A stretch of 64,000 nt of DNA from Phaeotremella fagi (taxonomy: Eukaryota; Basidiomycota; Tremellomycetes; Tremellales; Phaeotremellaceae): NCBI GenBank assembly GCA_001599715.1, contig BCHU01000005.1:1488001-1552000 (forward strand). Direction: 5' to 3'. The position numbers and the translations under genes are program-made. The notes under the pieces are model-generated. The model saw only the letters and a list, made by a program, of their open reading frames with translations. It searched no databases and had not been told where the DNA came from. Below are positions 44,801 through 55,410 of this stretch, piece by piece (within the stretch, counting starts at the first letter, position 1; every line of letters begins with the position of its first letter).

Positions 44801-46689
44801 TTCATCGTCGTCGTCGTCGTCGATTTGATCATCGTCGTCCACATCGTCCCCATCGTCGTCGTCACTTTCATCACTCTCCTCTTCCCCACTTGACGACAAC
44901 GATGATAAATCCGATTCGTCCAACAGAGCTTGCTGTCTTGCTCTCATTCTCATGACCTGTCTTCTAGAAAGTTGACCACTAGGATTGTCACTATCGAAAC
45001 TGTCAAGTGAACTGTCATCACTGTCGTCTGAATCCCAAACACTCCCACCCCAAGGATCATCATATTCATACATCCCTTCAATGCCTAAACCATGACCATC
45101 AGCGGCAGCGAATGCGTTGAACACAGGTACTCTGGCTGCGATATTTGCAGCTGAAGCAGGTCCCGGTCCACCTTCACCATAAAATTCTTGATATCCAACT
45201 TGATGAGCTGGAAGGTTATATGGATAAGGTACGTCTTCGCTGAATTGTTCCGTGTAATGATGGTTCAGATCAGGTGAAGAATTGGGTGAAGGGGGTAAAA
45301 CGAATGAGAAGATTCGTGTCGCAATTTGAATTTGTGATCTATTACATTAGCTATGAATGATCAATCAAAGCTTACCCTTGACTGAGAGGTACGATAGTCC
45401 CCTTGACAAAATAACGATCATCCACCCAAGCTCCGTTCCTCCCGTAGATCTCCAAACAGAATTGCCCGATCTCCTCTTGATAACTGTGAATGTCAGCAGG
45501 AGCCATAGGGAGATACGTACGAAATCTTTGCATGGTTCCTGGAAACAGATTTAAGGAATCCAAGATCTACATCAACGTGTTCGAGAGGTGCTGAAAGCTT
45601 GGTAGACGGAGGTGGGGGTGGTGGTTGGTCTTCCACGGGGTGTTCGAGGTCAACCTTTGTGTCTGGTGTTGGTTCCATAGCTTGGGAAGTTGATCCTAGA
45701 GCCGGTGTTGCATCAAGATCCATCTTGACTTCATTTTCAACATCAGGATTCTGTTCAACTTTCACAATTTCCTCTCCTTGCTCGACGACCTTTGCGTCTT
45801 CCAATTTCGCTGCTTCGACATGGGTCGGTACCCTCGACAATTGAGGATCCAATAGATCTCCGAACGAGGTCCCCACTTCAACATTTCCCTCAGACTTGGA
45901 TACCCCTGTTTGCTTCACTGCATCTAAATCCATATCCATAGAAACTTCCGGCAGCTCATCGACGATTCCAGCAGTCTTGTCCGCAGGTGGTTGTTCAACT
46001 TTTTCGTCCTCGACAGGTGGCTGTTCCTTCGTTTCATCATTATCTGCAGGCGATTGCTCATTCGCATAATCCAAAACCTCATCATGATCATGCAGCAGCT
46101 CCGATAGACTCAGCTCCTTAATTTCAGGCGAGACAATAGGTTGAGAGACAGAATCCGACAAAGGAGCGATTGGTAGTTCGACAGACGAGATGCCATGCGT
46201 TATAGGTGAAGTTTGGATTTCGGTAGGTTTCGATGGTGAATCTAGAACAGCATTGAACGGTAGCGGAGTAGTTGTCTCGACATCTTTGTTCAGCACGTCA
46301 AGAGTTCCTGTTTCAGTCTCTTCCATTCCGTGAGATTGAAACTGATTTTGAGATATAGAATCTTCTTCCAATGGCGGTCGCGGAGGTACAGCAGGTGAAG
46401 TAATTGCAGGAGGTGGAACAGAAGATTGGCGTTCCTAAATATGAGAAGTGAGTACACATACACTGATGATGATGGATAAATCTCTCTATTGCAAAGAAGA
46501 ACTTACACAATTCCTCCCAATAACAACGGTCAACGTTCTAACATAATAAGCGAAACCAGTAACTTCATCACCGAACTGTAACTTGTAGAACGCAGGTTTA
46601 GGTTCTGTTTTCGTTGAATCGACTGGTAAAGAAGCTAGTGAAGGTATTGGAGGCTGCCATGGACCATGACCTTGACCATGACCAGACAT
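41819..46689 (-). CDS. FHL1: Fhl1-like transcription factor with FHA and forkhead domains
   Basis: Four exons give about 1,570 residues. The FHA domain begins near residue 33 (FYKLQFGDEVTGFAYYVRTLTVVIGRN). It then breaks off for about 300 Glu/Pro-rich residues and resumes as HVDVDLGFLKSVSRNHAKISY, CLEIYGRNGAWVDDRYF and IVPLSQGTQIQIATRIFSFVLPP. After acidic runs (DDDDDDEGDEDDED) and Pro/His-rich linker comes the forkhead domain: KPTATFATIIHRALLYLPRGRGTLGEV, then [21 protein letters not shown] with the recognition helix and SVWIIDPEEG. The C-terminal 500 residues are Pro/Ala/Thr-rich. FHA plus forkhead is the layout of yeast Fhl1, which with Ifh1 drives ribosomal-protein genes. Longer than yeast Fhl1 (936 residues). 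Confidence 0.87.
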
Positions 46690-47399
46690 GGTGCCTTCCG
46701 TTTGAATGTTTGAATTATGAGATCAGTCTGTTGGTAGATCTCGGATGTTGAGTGGGAGTTACTAGGAGATGAGGTTGAGATGGATCCAGATACTCGTGAC
46801 CTGTTACTGTTGATTGTTGTGTTGATGGTTAAGAATAAGAAGTATATAAAAGTAGTGATTTGTGTAAATTACCTGTAACTTATCAAAAAAGATGCAAAAA
46901 CAAATCAGTCCTACCCACACCCGTGGCTTCCGGTAGGTTAAAAATTTAAAAGGCACTCACTTTTCTTCCACCCTTAAAATTCACTACTTTTGATAGTAGA
47001 ATTCGTTAAAATTTGAAATCGGAATTAACCGCATAAATATTTGCTTAGCGGTAGAATTCGAGTAAACTTGGTAGTTTGTATTTTCGACAAATTCTTGCTC
47101 TGCTCGACCTACTTGATCTTTAGCTTGCTGTCAGTCAGAGAAGTCTTCCAATCACAGAGCCACATGTACTCAGTTTGAAACGAGAACATTTCAGAGTCCG
47201 CTCCGCTTATACTTACACCAAGTTCGACGACAGATTGTTCAGCGATCTTTGTGGCACGATTCGCGTTTTAATTGAAGTAAGAAGGTAACATCACTAATAC
47301 GTTTTCAGAATACTAAATAAAACATTGACATATGAAAGTTCAGGATCAAAAAGGAAAAACAAAATGAAGAGTTTGAACACAGCCGCTATATAAGAATCA
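46690..47399. other. Intergenic (Fhl1-like gene promoter)
   Basis: About 710 bases without a supported gene. AT-rich around 46860-47060, with the block GGTAGAATTCG/AGTAGAATTCG appearing twice (46995, 47050). Confidence 0.45.
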
Positions 47400-48398
47400 T
47401 TAATCGAGATATTCGGATGAAGTTCGATAAGTTGGACAAACCCAACTCTGCTTGAGAGGAACATGAACAGATGTGTATTTAGGTTTTTCTCTTTCTCTTG
47501 TATGATCCCTTCTACCCAAGTACCACCCATTACCCTCGTTCTTACTTTGTGAGAACTCGAAATCTGAGTTACTCAACGATGATTCGCCTTCACGCTCTGC
47601 CAAGAAAGCTTGATAATAGAGTATTTTTTGGGTTAACGCATATACGATATCTGATTGAAACTTCTCTTCGAAGGCTTCTTTCTTGATGAGATCTTCAACG
47701 AGTCGATGAGCGATTAGAGAACCATACATTTCTTTTGTGCCTTGGGTGGTGAGTTGACGATTAACATCACTTTGGTCTTTGGTCGCTTGGAAATCGTTGG
47801 GTTTGCTTCGGATTTCTTCGATTCTTTTTGTAGCACAGTTTGATAAACAGTCTAAAGAAGACTTGACGTTCTTGGCGAGTTCATCTTGTATTTCCTTGAG
47901 CTTCATCTTGAAAACTTCCTTCTCTTCTGTAGACTGATTCTTGTAATCCGCATCAAAGTACTTCTTATGATAATCATCGTATTGTTTGCTCAAGCTGGTG
48001 AACAGAGAATGAGGAGGTCGAGGTGATTCGGTTTGATTAGTGGCTGATCTTTGTTTAGCGATGTCGTTGAAGACACGACGAGTCGATCCGGCAATTTTGA
48101 TATCAATTTCTTTTTTGTTTTCTTTTTCGTTTTTCTGTTTGTCTTTGTTTTCACGATCAGCGATAAATGTGCGTTCAAAGTCAGCGATGATAGCATCAGA
48201 AATCTCTTTTGAGTTTTCGGAAGTATGACCAATACCTAAATCTTTTCTCCAAGCTGAATTGGTGTTGATGAGGGTGGCAATAGTATCCGGGTGAGTCTTG
48301 AAATACTGAACCCAACTTTTGGCTTTAGCCTCTGATTTGACCAGGCTGTAGTCATCTCCGTACTTGTATTCAGTTTTTGTGGTGCTTTGATCACTCAT
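47400..48398 (-). CDS. Intronless orphan protein of 332 residues
   Basis: A single open frame from ATG 48398 (MSDQSTTKTEYKYGDDYSL) to 47400. It is rich in Lys, Glu, Asp, Asn and Gln, with a highly charged run (RENKDKQKNEKENKKEID, about residues 82-99). A helical middle follows (FKMKLKEIQDELAKNVKSSLDCLSNCATKRIEEIRS, about 163-198, in two halves) and then an amphipathic part (MYGSLIAHRLVEDLIKKEAFEEKFQSDIVYAL). There is no signal peptide or membrane segment. I do not recognise any family. A thousand bases of open frame without a stop in a genome with introns every 150-300 bases argues for a real gene, possibly young, horizontally gained or retroposed. AT-richer wording (Asn, Lys, Ile codons) than its neighbours is noted by eye. 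Confidence 0.7.
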   Translation of the reverse strand: MSDQSTTKTEYKYGDDYSLVKSEAKAKSWVQYFKTHPDTIATLINTNSAWRKDLGIGHTSENSKEISDAIIADFERTFIADRENKDKQKNEKENKKEIDIKIAGSTRRVFNDIAKQRSATNQTESPRPPHSLFTSLSKQYDDYHKKYFDADYKNQSTEEKEVFKMKLKEIQDELAKNVKSSLDCLSNCATKRIEEIRSKPNDFQATKDQSDVNRQLTTQGTKEMYGSLIAHRLVEDLIKKEAFEEKFQSDIVYALTQKILYYQAFLAEREGESSLSNSDFEFSQSKNEGNGWYLGRRDHTREREKPKYTSVHVPLKQSWVCPTYRTSSEYLD

Positions 48399-49001
48399 CT
48401 TTGAAAGATAAAATTATTTGAAGAAGGAAGAATGAGTGGCAATCACCAAACACTATAGTGGGTTATTATGATTTATTTCTTGCCTTCGAAGGGAAGCCTA
48501 GACTTTTCATTACATTTCATTTGATTTCCCGCTGGTTATTCCCTTTGTTGATTGTGTTGATTGAAATAAACCGTTGTCGGGAAAATGTTTATTGTGCATT
48601 GCAGCAGTCGATGAAAGGATATGAAACAGCTGTGCTTCTTACTTGCGAACTTCATGTTTCGCTAGTCGAAGAAAAGCAATACAGGAGCCTTCGAAGGTGG
48701 CAATCATCACCACCTCCAGTACTTTACTCAAAGAGCTTTGCTGCAGGACGATGTTGAGTTGCCAGTACCTATGTATACTGCGTCTTCGTCTCCCAAACTT
48801 CCCTGTCGTCATTCAAAAGATGATACAGCCGATGAAAAATACCGACATACAGTACACACTGTGCCTTTCCTCGAATTTAGTTCTTCGTCGGAATGATATT
48901 CGTTCTAATTGATATCTATGCATTTGCCTACAACACTTGCAGAAATTGCGCGTAAACCCAAAAATAAGTGATCCCAAGAACAACCAAACGTGAAGAACCG
49001 T
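48399..49001. other. Intergenic
   Basis: About 600 bases without a supported gene. Short open frames on the plus strand lack recognisable content. TACAGTA at 48848. Confidence 0.45.
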
Positions 49002-50570
49002 TCAAGATTTCTCTCGACCCCTTGAACCGCCCAAGATAACATGGTTCTTCGCCAGTTCAGCCTTCTTACCATCTTCCGTCTTTGCGTAGACGTATAACAT
49101 TGATCCAGAGATTATCAGGAAGATGGAAATGATTCGGCCTCTGATGATCAATATCGTTAGATCGGTTGAAGATGGGATGAAAAGAAGATTTTTGACCTAC
49201 TTGGATAAAATATCTCCAAATACGTAAACTGCTAAAATGGTTTGTAAGACTCCACGAGCAGCTGATGAGATCACTGATCATGATCGTGTGTTAGCAATTG
49301 TTCGAAGTTGACGTGATAAGTACGTACTGTGAGTAACAGGTGATGTTCCTTTTATAGATAAAAACACTGCCAGACTGATCAAGAATCCAAAGACTCCCTT
49401 GAAAGAATCGTTAATATAGCCCTAGAGACAACGACAGAAACTGAATCTCACAGTTATCAAAGCACCTGAGAAGAAAGTACCTGATTCCGATCCAACCAAC
49501 ATCCGATAAACACCTGGTGCTTCACCAACCAAGAATACAGCCGGGATCAAAAAGATTGTCGACATTAAATTATTATAGTATGCCAAAGCTATAGGAGAGT
49601 TATCCACGTTTGCCTATAAGACAAAGATGAGCTGATTAATATCGTAAGGGAAGTATTGGAAGTACATACTAAACCACGCTTTATCAGAACTGCATGACAA
49701 GCTGAAGCAACACTTGACAAAGCTCCGAAAGTTGTACCGAAAGCTGAAGAGTTTTTCGTAGCTACAGCAGCACTAGCAGCTGATGAAGCATGATTCGGAT
49801 CAAAGATCACTCCAGAAAAGAAACCAGAGGTAACGATTAGAGCAGCTATTAGAGCTAGTGTGGAGGGCCATTGCTGGATATGTGTTAACGTTGGTCATTG
49901 AGGATCACTTACTCCTAGAGCTAAGATTGATATGACTATTGTGAATGGTAGCACGAGACCTCTGGCTACTTGATGGAATGAAGCGTCAACCTATTAGAAT
50001 ATCAGCATGGGGTGATTGAAGCTTTATTGTAGATAAACCAACAAATTGTAAACAGTAGTTGTTGAATCTAATCACCAGATGAGCGTAAGCGTCAGGCCAA
50101 ATAATATGAGAGGAATCACTCACATCAAACCACTGATATTCACCAAAACCAAGGGAACTAAACTTCTAGCTGTACCAGAATTGAAACTATTCCAATGAAA
50201 AATCAATAAAACAGCTTCTCCACAATCAATTCTTTACGAAATAACAACTCACGAAGGTGTAGATAACGGTATACCCCTTACTGAATTACAAGTCCCTAAC
50301 AATAAGACTGCAACCGCTGATTGACAGAGTAACAGGAAAACAGGTAAAGGTGTTGAACTGAGTACAGCTATAATTTCGAGGGAATTAGCGATTACTGTCA
50401 ATGGGAAGAAGCAGATGAATCAATTACATTTATTCAGAAGTGTCATGCTGATCGCTACGATCATGTAAAAAACTACTGTCCCTAACTGTCATGTCGACTT
50501 GTTAGTTAGATACATTAAACTGTTGAGAATGACTGACGACTGTTAAACGAGATTGTTCTGGATCTGGCAT
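49002..50570 (-). CDS. Nucleotide-sugar transporter, GDP-fucose transporter (SLC35C)-like
   Basis: Many-exon gene from ATG 50570 (MPDPEQSRLT) to 49002. Membrane segments can be read across exons: VVFYMIVAISMTLLNK, then TPLPVFLLLCQSAVAVLLL, LVPLVLVNISG, FHQVARGLVLPFTIVISILALG, WPSTLALIAALIVTSGFFSGV, FGTTFGALSSVASACHAVLIKRG, PIALAYYNNLMSTIFLIPAVFLVGE, GYINDSFKGVFGFLISLAVFLSIKGTSP and GRIISIFLIISGSMLYVYAK. The stretch KGTSPVTHMISSAARGVLQTILAVYVF corresponds to the SLC35C1 block [22 protein letters not shown]. The protein should move a GDP-sugar into the Golgi lumen in exchange for GMP. Fucose itself is not proven; GDP-mannose or an unknown substrate is possible. Confidence 0.78.
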
Positions 50571-50998
50571 CTTCGAATGAAGGTGAAATTTAAGACTGTG
50601 TCAAGCACTGTAAAGATCGTAATACTGGTGTTGGGTGTTCTGCTGGCTTGGAAGACTGAACCTAGAGGAAAGTATAAACAAAGGGCAGACAACTTATAGG
50701 TTAAAGAAAAGAAAAATGTGATGAACCGAAACGGAATGATGTAATTTTCGTTCCAAATTATCGGAAACTAATTGCAGAAATTTCTGTCAACAAAATTAAC
50801 GTTTAAAGTTTACTCAGTGTTAACATCATCCTATTCTAATAAAGTATGAACAACCAATATAACGATAAATTACAAAATACAAAAGAAATCCAAAAGACGT
50901 CCCATCCGTATCCGTATTCTAATCTGACAATAAGGAACAAAAGAAAAGAAACGAGAAGAACGAAAAACCCAACCCCAATCCCAATATAAAAACTTTTA
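50571..50998. other. Intergenic
   Basis: About 430 bases between two genes on the same strand; no gene supported. AT-rich 3' flank of the permease gene on the right. Confidence 0.45.
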
Positions 50999-53900
50999 TC
51001 ATCCCCGTTCAAGATCGTGGTTCTCACTGACGACACCCATCGAACCAGCACCGAAACTTTCACCACGACCCAGAGCTCCTCTCGTAGGTCTCGAGAAGGT
51101 TTCCCTGGTGATCGTAGAATCCGTACCGGTATATCCACTTTCTGACGCTGAAGTCCATTCAGATCCTGTTTCCAAGGTTCGAGCTGAACCGACTGTGATG
51201 GTGTGAACCAGATCATCACTGAAAAATGGTGTTACACCTATTTTAATCGATTCAGCTAAATTCTTGTCGCCATCGACGTTGACATCGCTGTTATCTCTTG
51301 GAGCTGATGGTCGAGATCGAGCGGCTAGTGTGGTTTGCAGATCAATTTCAACTCCGGTTTGCCATTTGGTTAAAGCTCTTATAGGACCGGAATAGTGTTT
51401 ATCACCTATATGAAGTTTCAGTGACGGTTCTCATTATCCATCTGTAGAACAAGAACTAACCATAGCATTTCCAAGTAATGAAGCAGATAAGAACCGTACC
51501 AACGAGAATGACAGGGGTCCAACTGATCGAATCTGTTGAGATGGATCAGCAATCAACTCAACGTACTTTCTGTGCCCACTTACCCGCATTGACAGGATAC
51601 GATCCAGGAAAGGTTTGCGCAACAATAACGCAAATCGCGAAAGTTGCCCCAATGATTCCAACCGGTATACTGCTTGAGGTTAGCTCCAAGTCTGTTGATA
51701 AGTAACAAAAGGGGGCTCACCTCCATTTCCGTAAAGACCATGAAGTTCTACCTTCTAGCTGTAAATCCTTCTTAGACAACAAATAAAGGATAACCGGAAT
51801 AACCTAACAACGAATCAGTACATCCTCCAAGGTAAGAAAGACAGTACACACATATGCAATATAACTGAGTGAACTAGCTGCGACAGCCAGTACAGAGTAC
51901 AACGTATTTTCCGAACCAATCAGTAAACAAGCAAAGGGAACACATAAACCGATGACCACCCAATTAGCAACGACAGGTTGACGATTCCTGTTGGTTCTTT
52001 TGATGGTTTCTGAAAACGGCATAGCTTGGTCTCTAGCTTGAGCGAAGACGAATCGAGATGATGCCTGAAGTTGAGCGAGGAATTGAAGTAAGATGGCGAT
52101 AATCAAGAGACAACAAATGGCAATTGAACCTCGTTTTGAGATAGCACCGGTTAGAATGTATCCCTAATCGTTGTTAGCATATTGAACCTTCCTGGAAGAT
52201 AGCTACTTACCACTGGGAATGGACTTTCGGCCAAAACAGCGGCCTCGTCGGGATCGATAGAAAGAAGAAGAAGGACAATAGACTGACATCACGGTTAGCA
52301 TCTTGATTCGGGCTTAAACGTAATAGTATCCTTACAATATATCCAAGAACATAGGTCTTGATTGTATTAGTATTCATTGGGATTCAGAGGACCGCTCATA
52401 GACTCACAGAGATCATACTCGCTACCATAGCATTTGGGACGTTTCTTGAGGGGTTTTGAGTCTCCTCCGACATACTAAACCAGTGTCAGTATTATAACCC
52501 CAAAGAATACGCAGACTAGAAACCCACTGTGCAGAGACATCCTAGATGGGAAAGACAACACTTCAGTGAGTGTTCTTAAATCAGTCAAAATCAACTTACG
52601 GCACCACTGGCGATAGTACAGAATTGCCAACCTAAGAGATAGACGTAGAATTTGTTATCCCATCCAGAAGCGTTGTAAAACTCAGTGGTGAACGCTGAAC
52701 CCGAATGAGGGCTGATGACGGGCGGTTAATGAATATTCAAAGCATTTCTAAGATTGAGTGAATTGACTTACTGTGACGCATCGGTTGCGACTAGAATTAT
52801 ACACAAAACAAGCCATACCGTGAAACCGTATATTCCTAAATGTATTTCTGTCAGAAAATGATTTCATTTTGGTGCAGAAGAGGAACGTACCAGCACCCAA
52901 CCAAAATTTTGGACTTCGACCCCAAGCGGTCGATCCAACTGTACCACAAATAGCGAGGATTGCCTAAACGCAATGTATCAGTAACGAATTAAAGGAATTA
53001 AAAAATGCGATAAACCCTACCAAGTAGAATAAAATCGAATGCCAGGATTGCATTTCATATTGAAAGGCCAAACCCATAGTTCCAGCGGTGATTTTCGTGA
53101 TTTCCCAAGCAAGAAGGAGTAACTGTATCAACATATTAGTATATTGTGCTTGATCTCGTTCTCGTTCTCGTGAGACTGGACTCACGTTCCCGACATGTCC
53201 ACCAAGGACTATACCACCCATCAACCAACCCCAATACCTCTCACCACCGACTCCACCTCTAGCAAGCTTCCATGCCCAACTTGCCATCGCTCCTGATACC
53301 GGATATGCTGATGCTAGTTCCGAAAGGGTCAAGACGAGGAAGAGGGAGAAAATGCCTGAAATAGGCCATGCGACGAGCTGGTCATGGGTTAATACAAAGG
53401 TGGGTAAGTATGACTTACGATCATGATTGGTCCACCATAACTGTACGTTCCAGATACGGCATAAATGGTACCCTACAAAGTAAGTTAGTTCTAACCCAAT
53501 AAGACCACCTCCAACACTCACTTGAAGACAACCGATGTTTAGCCAACTGATACTCAAACTTGACCAAAACGTATAATCCCTCCCCAAAACTGGATCATAA
53601 CCCAACTGCTGTAACCTAATAGTATCCGTATCAGGACCAACAGGACCGATCATCTTCCCCTTCGATCCTCTTGAAGTTCTACTAGTCGTAACTTCAAGAT
53701 CCAAACCATGGACTTTAGAGTTATCAATCAATATCCCACGAGATGAACTGTTCTCCATTGGTCGATTGGGTGAGAAAGATGAATCAGCACCGTAACCCGT
53801 CGTAGAGAATAGTGATTGCGGGGGAGCGGGAACAGGTCGAGATGACATTGGTACGAAAGGTGTTGAATCTGTTGCGTCGTATGGTAAAAGTCTTGAGTTT

Positions 53901-54505
53901 GACGTAAAAGATCCTGCTGATTGAGGTGTATCAAGATGAGTTAATGGGTTTGGTAGAGCTGGGAAAGAAGATTCAGGTGTTGGTGTGATTGATTGACCTT
54001 GACCTGGAGCTAGTCTTAAACCTGGTGAATGATTGGATCGTTCGATATGATTTTGATTAAAACTTGAATCTGTGGATGTTAATTCATTAAGTATCTCCTG
54101 ACTTGTGTATGATCTTGATCCTGATCCTGATCCAGATCCACTCGCAATCCCAATTCCAGATCCTGAATTCGTCGAACCAGTCCGCTTTAAAATTGTTTTA
54201 CGACTACTGCTGTTGTTTGTGTTATTGTTGAAAGACGAAGATGAATTTGAATTGTTTGAATTCGTAGACGTTGACGGATGTTGATCTTGGTCTGAGTGAC
54301 TTATCGTACCAAAGGCATCACCGTGTAAGAAAGTGTTATAAGGCGTAGGAGCAGAGAAAGAAGAAGGTAAGAAAGATGTCGTAGAGTTGGTTGAGATATA
54401 AGATCTCTGACTTGAATGGGATGTAGGTGATAAACCAGGTCTCTGTTGTTGATGTTGATGGTTATTGGTAGGTGTTACCGGTGGATCGTATTCTTCGTAA
54501 CTCAT
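50999..54505 (-). CDS. Amino-acid/GABA-type permease (APC superfamily) with long N-terminal extension
   Basis: Many introns. The first about 310 residues (start 54505) are hydrophilic: Ser/Asn/Gln-rich with a Gly-Ser run (SGSGIGIASGSGSGSGS). Transport domain follows in the same exon: LQQLGYDPVLGRDYTFWSSLSISWL (first segment), AWPISGIFSLFLVLTLSELASAYPVSGAMASWAWKLA, LLLLAWEITKITAGTMGLAF, ASAHMSEETQNPSRNVPNAMVASMIS (conserved loop), VGYILTGAISKRGSIAICCLLIIAILLQFLAQLQASSRFVFAQARDQAMPF and NWVVIGLCVPFACLLIG. HMSEET and R-FA-ARD are hallmarks of the fungal amino-acid/choline transporter family (GABA permease Uga4, choline Hnm1). The C-terminal tail is about 120 residues, Ser/Thr-rich, ending DLERG. 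The substrate is not predictable; location is probably plasma membrane or vacuole. Confidence 0.87.
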
Positions 54506-55010
54506 CTTTATAAAACAAGGACTATATATATCTCATCTTTGCCCCCCTTGGCTTCTTGTTGGTAATTGGTGATAATGAAAGGTAAGTCTTTTGATAAAAG
54601 ATGTTTTGGAATGATTGAAGGATGTATCGAAAAAGAGGGGGGAAGGGGATGATTGTTAATTTATCGTTTTAGAGTGAGAAAAGTGAGGAAGCGGTGTTGA
54701 TTGTGTTGTTCTGAAAGGTGCGTGAGGGATTAGTCGGATCCGATCCTGATTCCATAGATGACCTGTTGAAGGTATATCGTACTGGTATAATTATCGAGTG
54801 AAGGTATTGGATAACGATATCTGGATGATAGAAACAACCTTGACTTCCCGTAAGTTGTCTTCTTCACCGATGTTTTAAAAATATCTCTTCTGACTGCGTC
54901 GTCCGTTGATTAGCGAGAGAAAGGCAGACTTGGATTGGATTGGATTGGAGTCGTTCCTTTGGCTACGAATACCTCCTTGTGGTATCGCAGTGGTCTTATT
55001 GGTGACTATA
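54506..55010. other. Intergenic
   Basis: About 500 bases upstream of the permease start; no gene supported. Likely a divergent promoter if the small plus-strand gene is real. Confidence 0.4.
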
Positions 55011-55340
55011 ATGAAGAGAGAGCAGGATGGTAAGAAGTACTGCGAGTACAGAACGGTGACTTTGGAGACCCAATTGCCAATAAGGGAAGATAAGCAACAA
55101 ACTAAGGGAAAAGACATAGAATTCAGTCCCATTCAATTCACAAGGGCTAGAAGCATCTTCAATTCTACAGTTTACAGTACAATTACCTTCCTCAAAGTAA
55201 GTCAGTTCTTGACATTCATCCCATGCATAATATTTCTAGACTATCTAACTGGTACTTACCAATGTTTCGTCAAGGATGCTACACAGGCCGTAATGCAAAA
55301 ATACGCTCTAAAAGAGTTACCAGTCGGGGCTAACTATTAA
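55011..55340 (+). CDS. Possible small protein of about 80 residues
   Basis: ATG at 55011 (MKREQDGKKYCEYRTV) opens a frame through TRARSIFNSTVYSTITFLK. A good intron (GTAAGTCAG...TCTAACTGG...TCAAG, 55197-55274) then joins it to DATQAVMQKYALKELPVGANY and a stop at 55338-55340. Without the splice the frame also stays open, adding a hydrophobic segment (VSQFLTFIPCIIFLDYLTGTY). The branch-site CTAAC favours splicing. The final block looks folded and mitochondrial-like in style but I cannot name it. Upstream codons are not convincing, so the start is uncertain. Low confidence. Confidence 0.35.
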   Translation: MKREQDGKKYCEYRTVTLETQLPIREDKQQTKGKDIEFSPIQFTRARSIFNSTVYSTITFLKVSQFLTFIPCIIFLDYLTGTYQCFVKDATQAVMQKYALKELPVGANY

Positions 55341-55410
55341 CCTATCTATGCATTGTCTACACGAAAAAGGTATCTAAATGATACTGTGTCTATGATACTG
55401 AATGTTCCGC

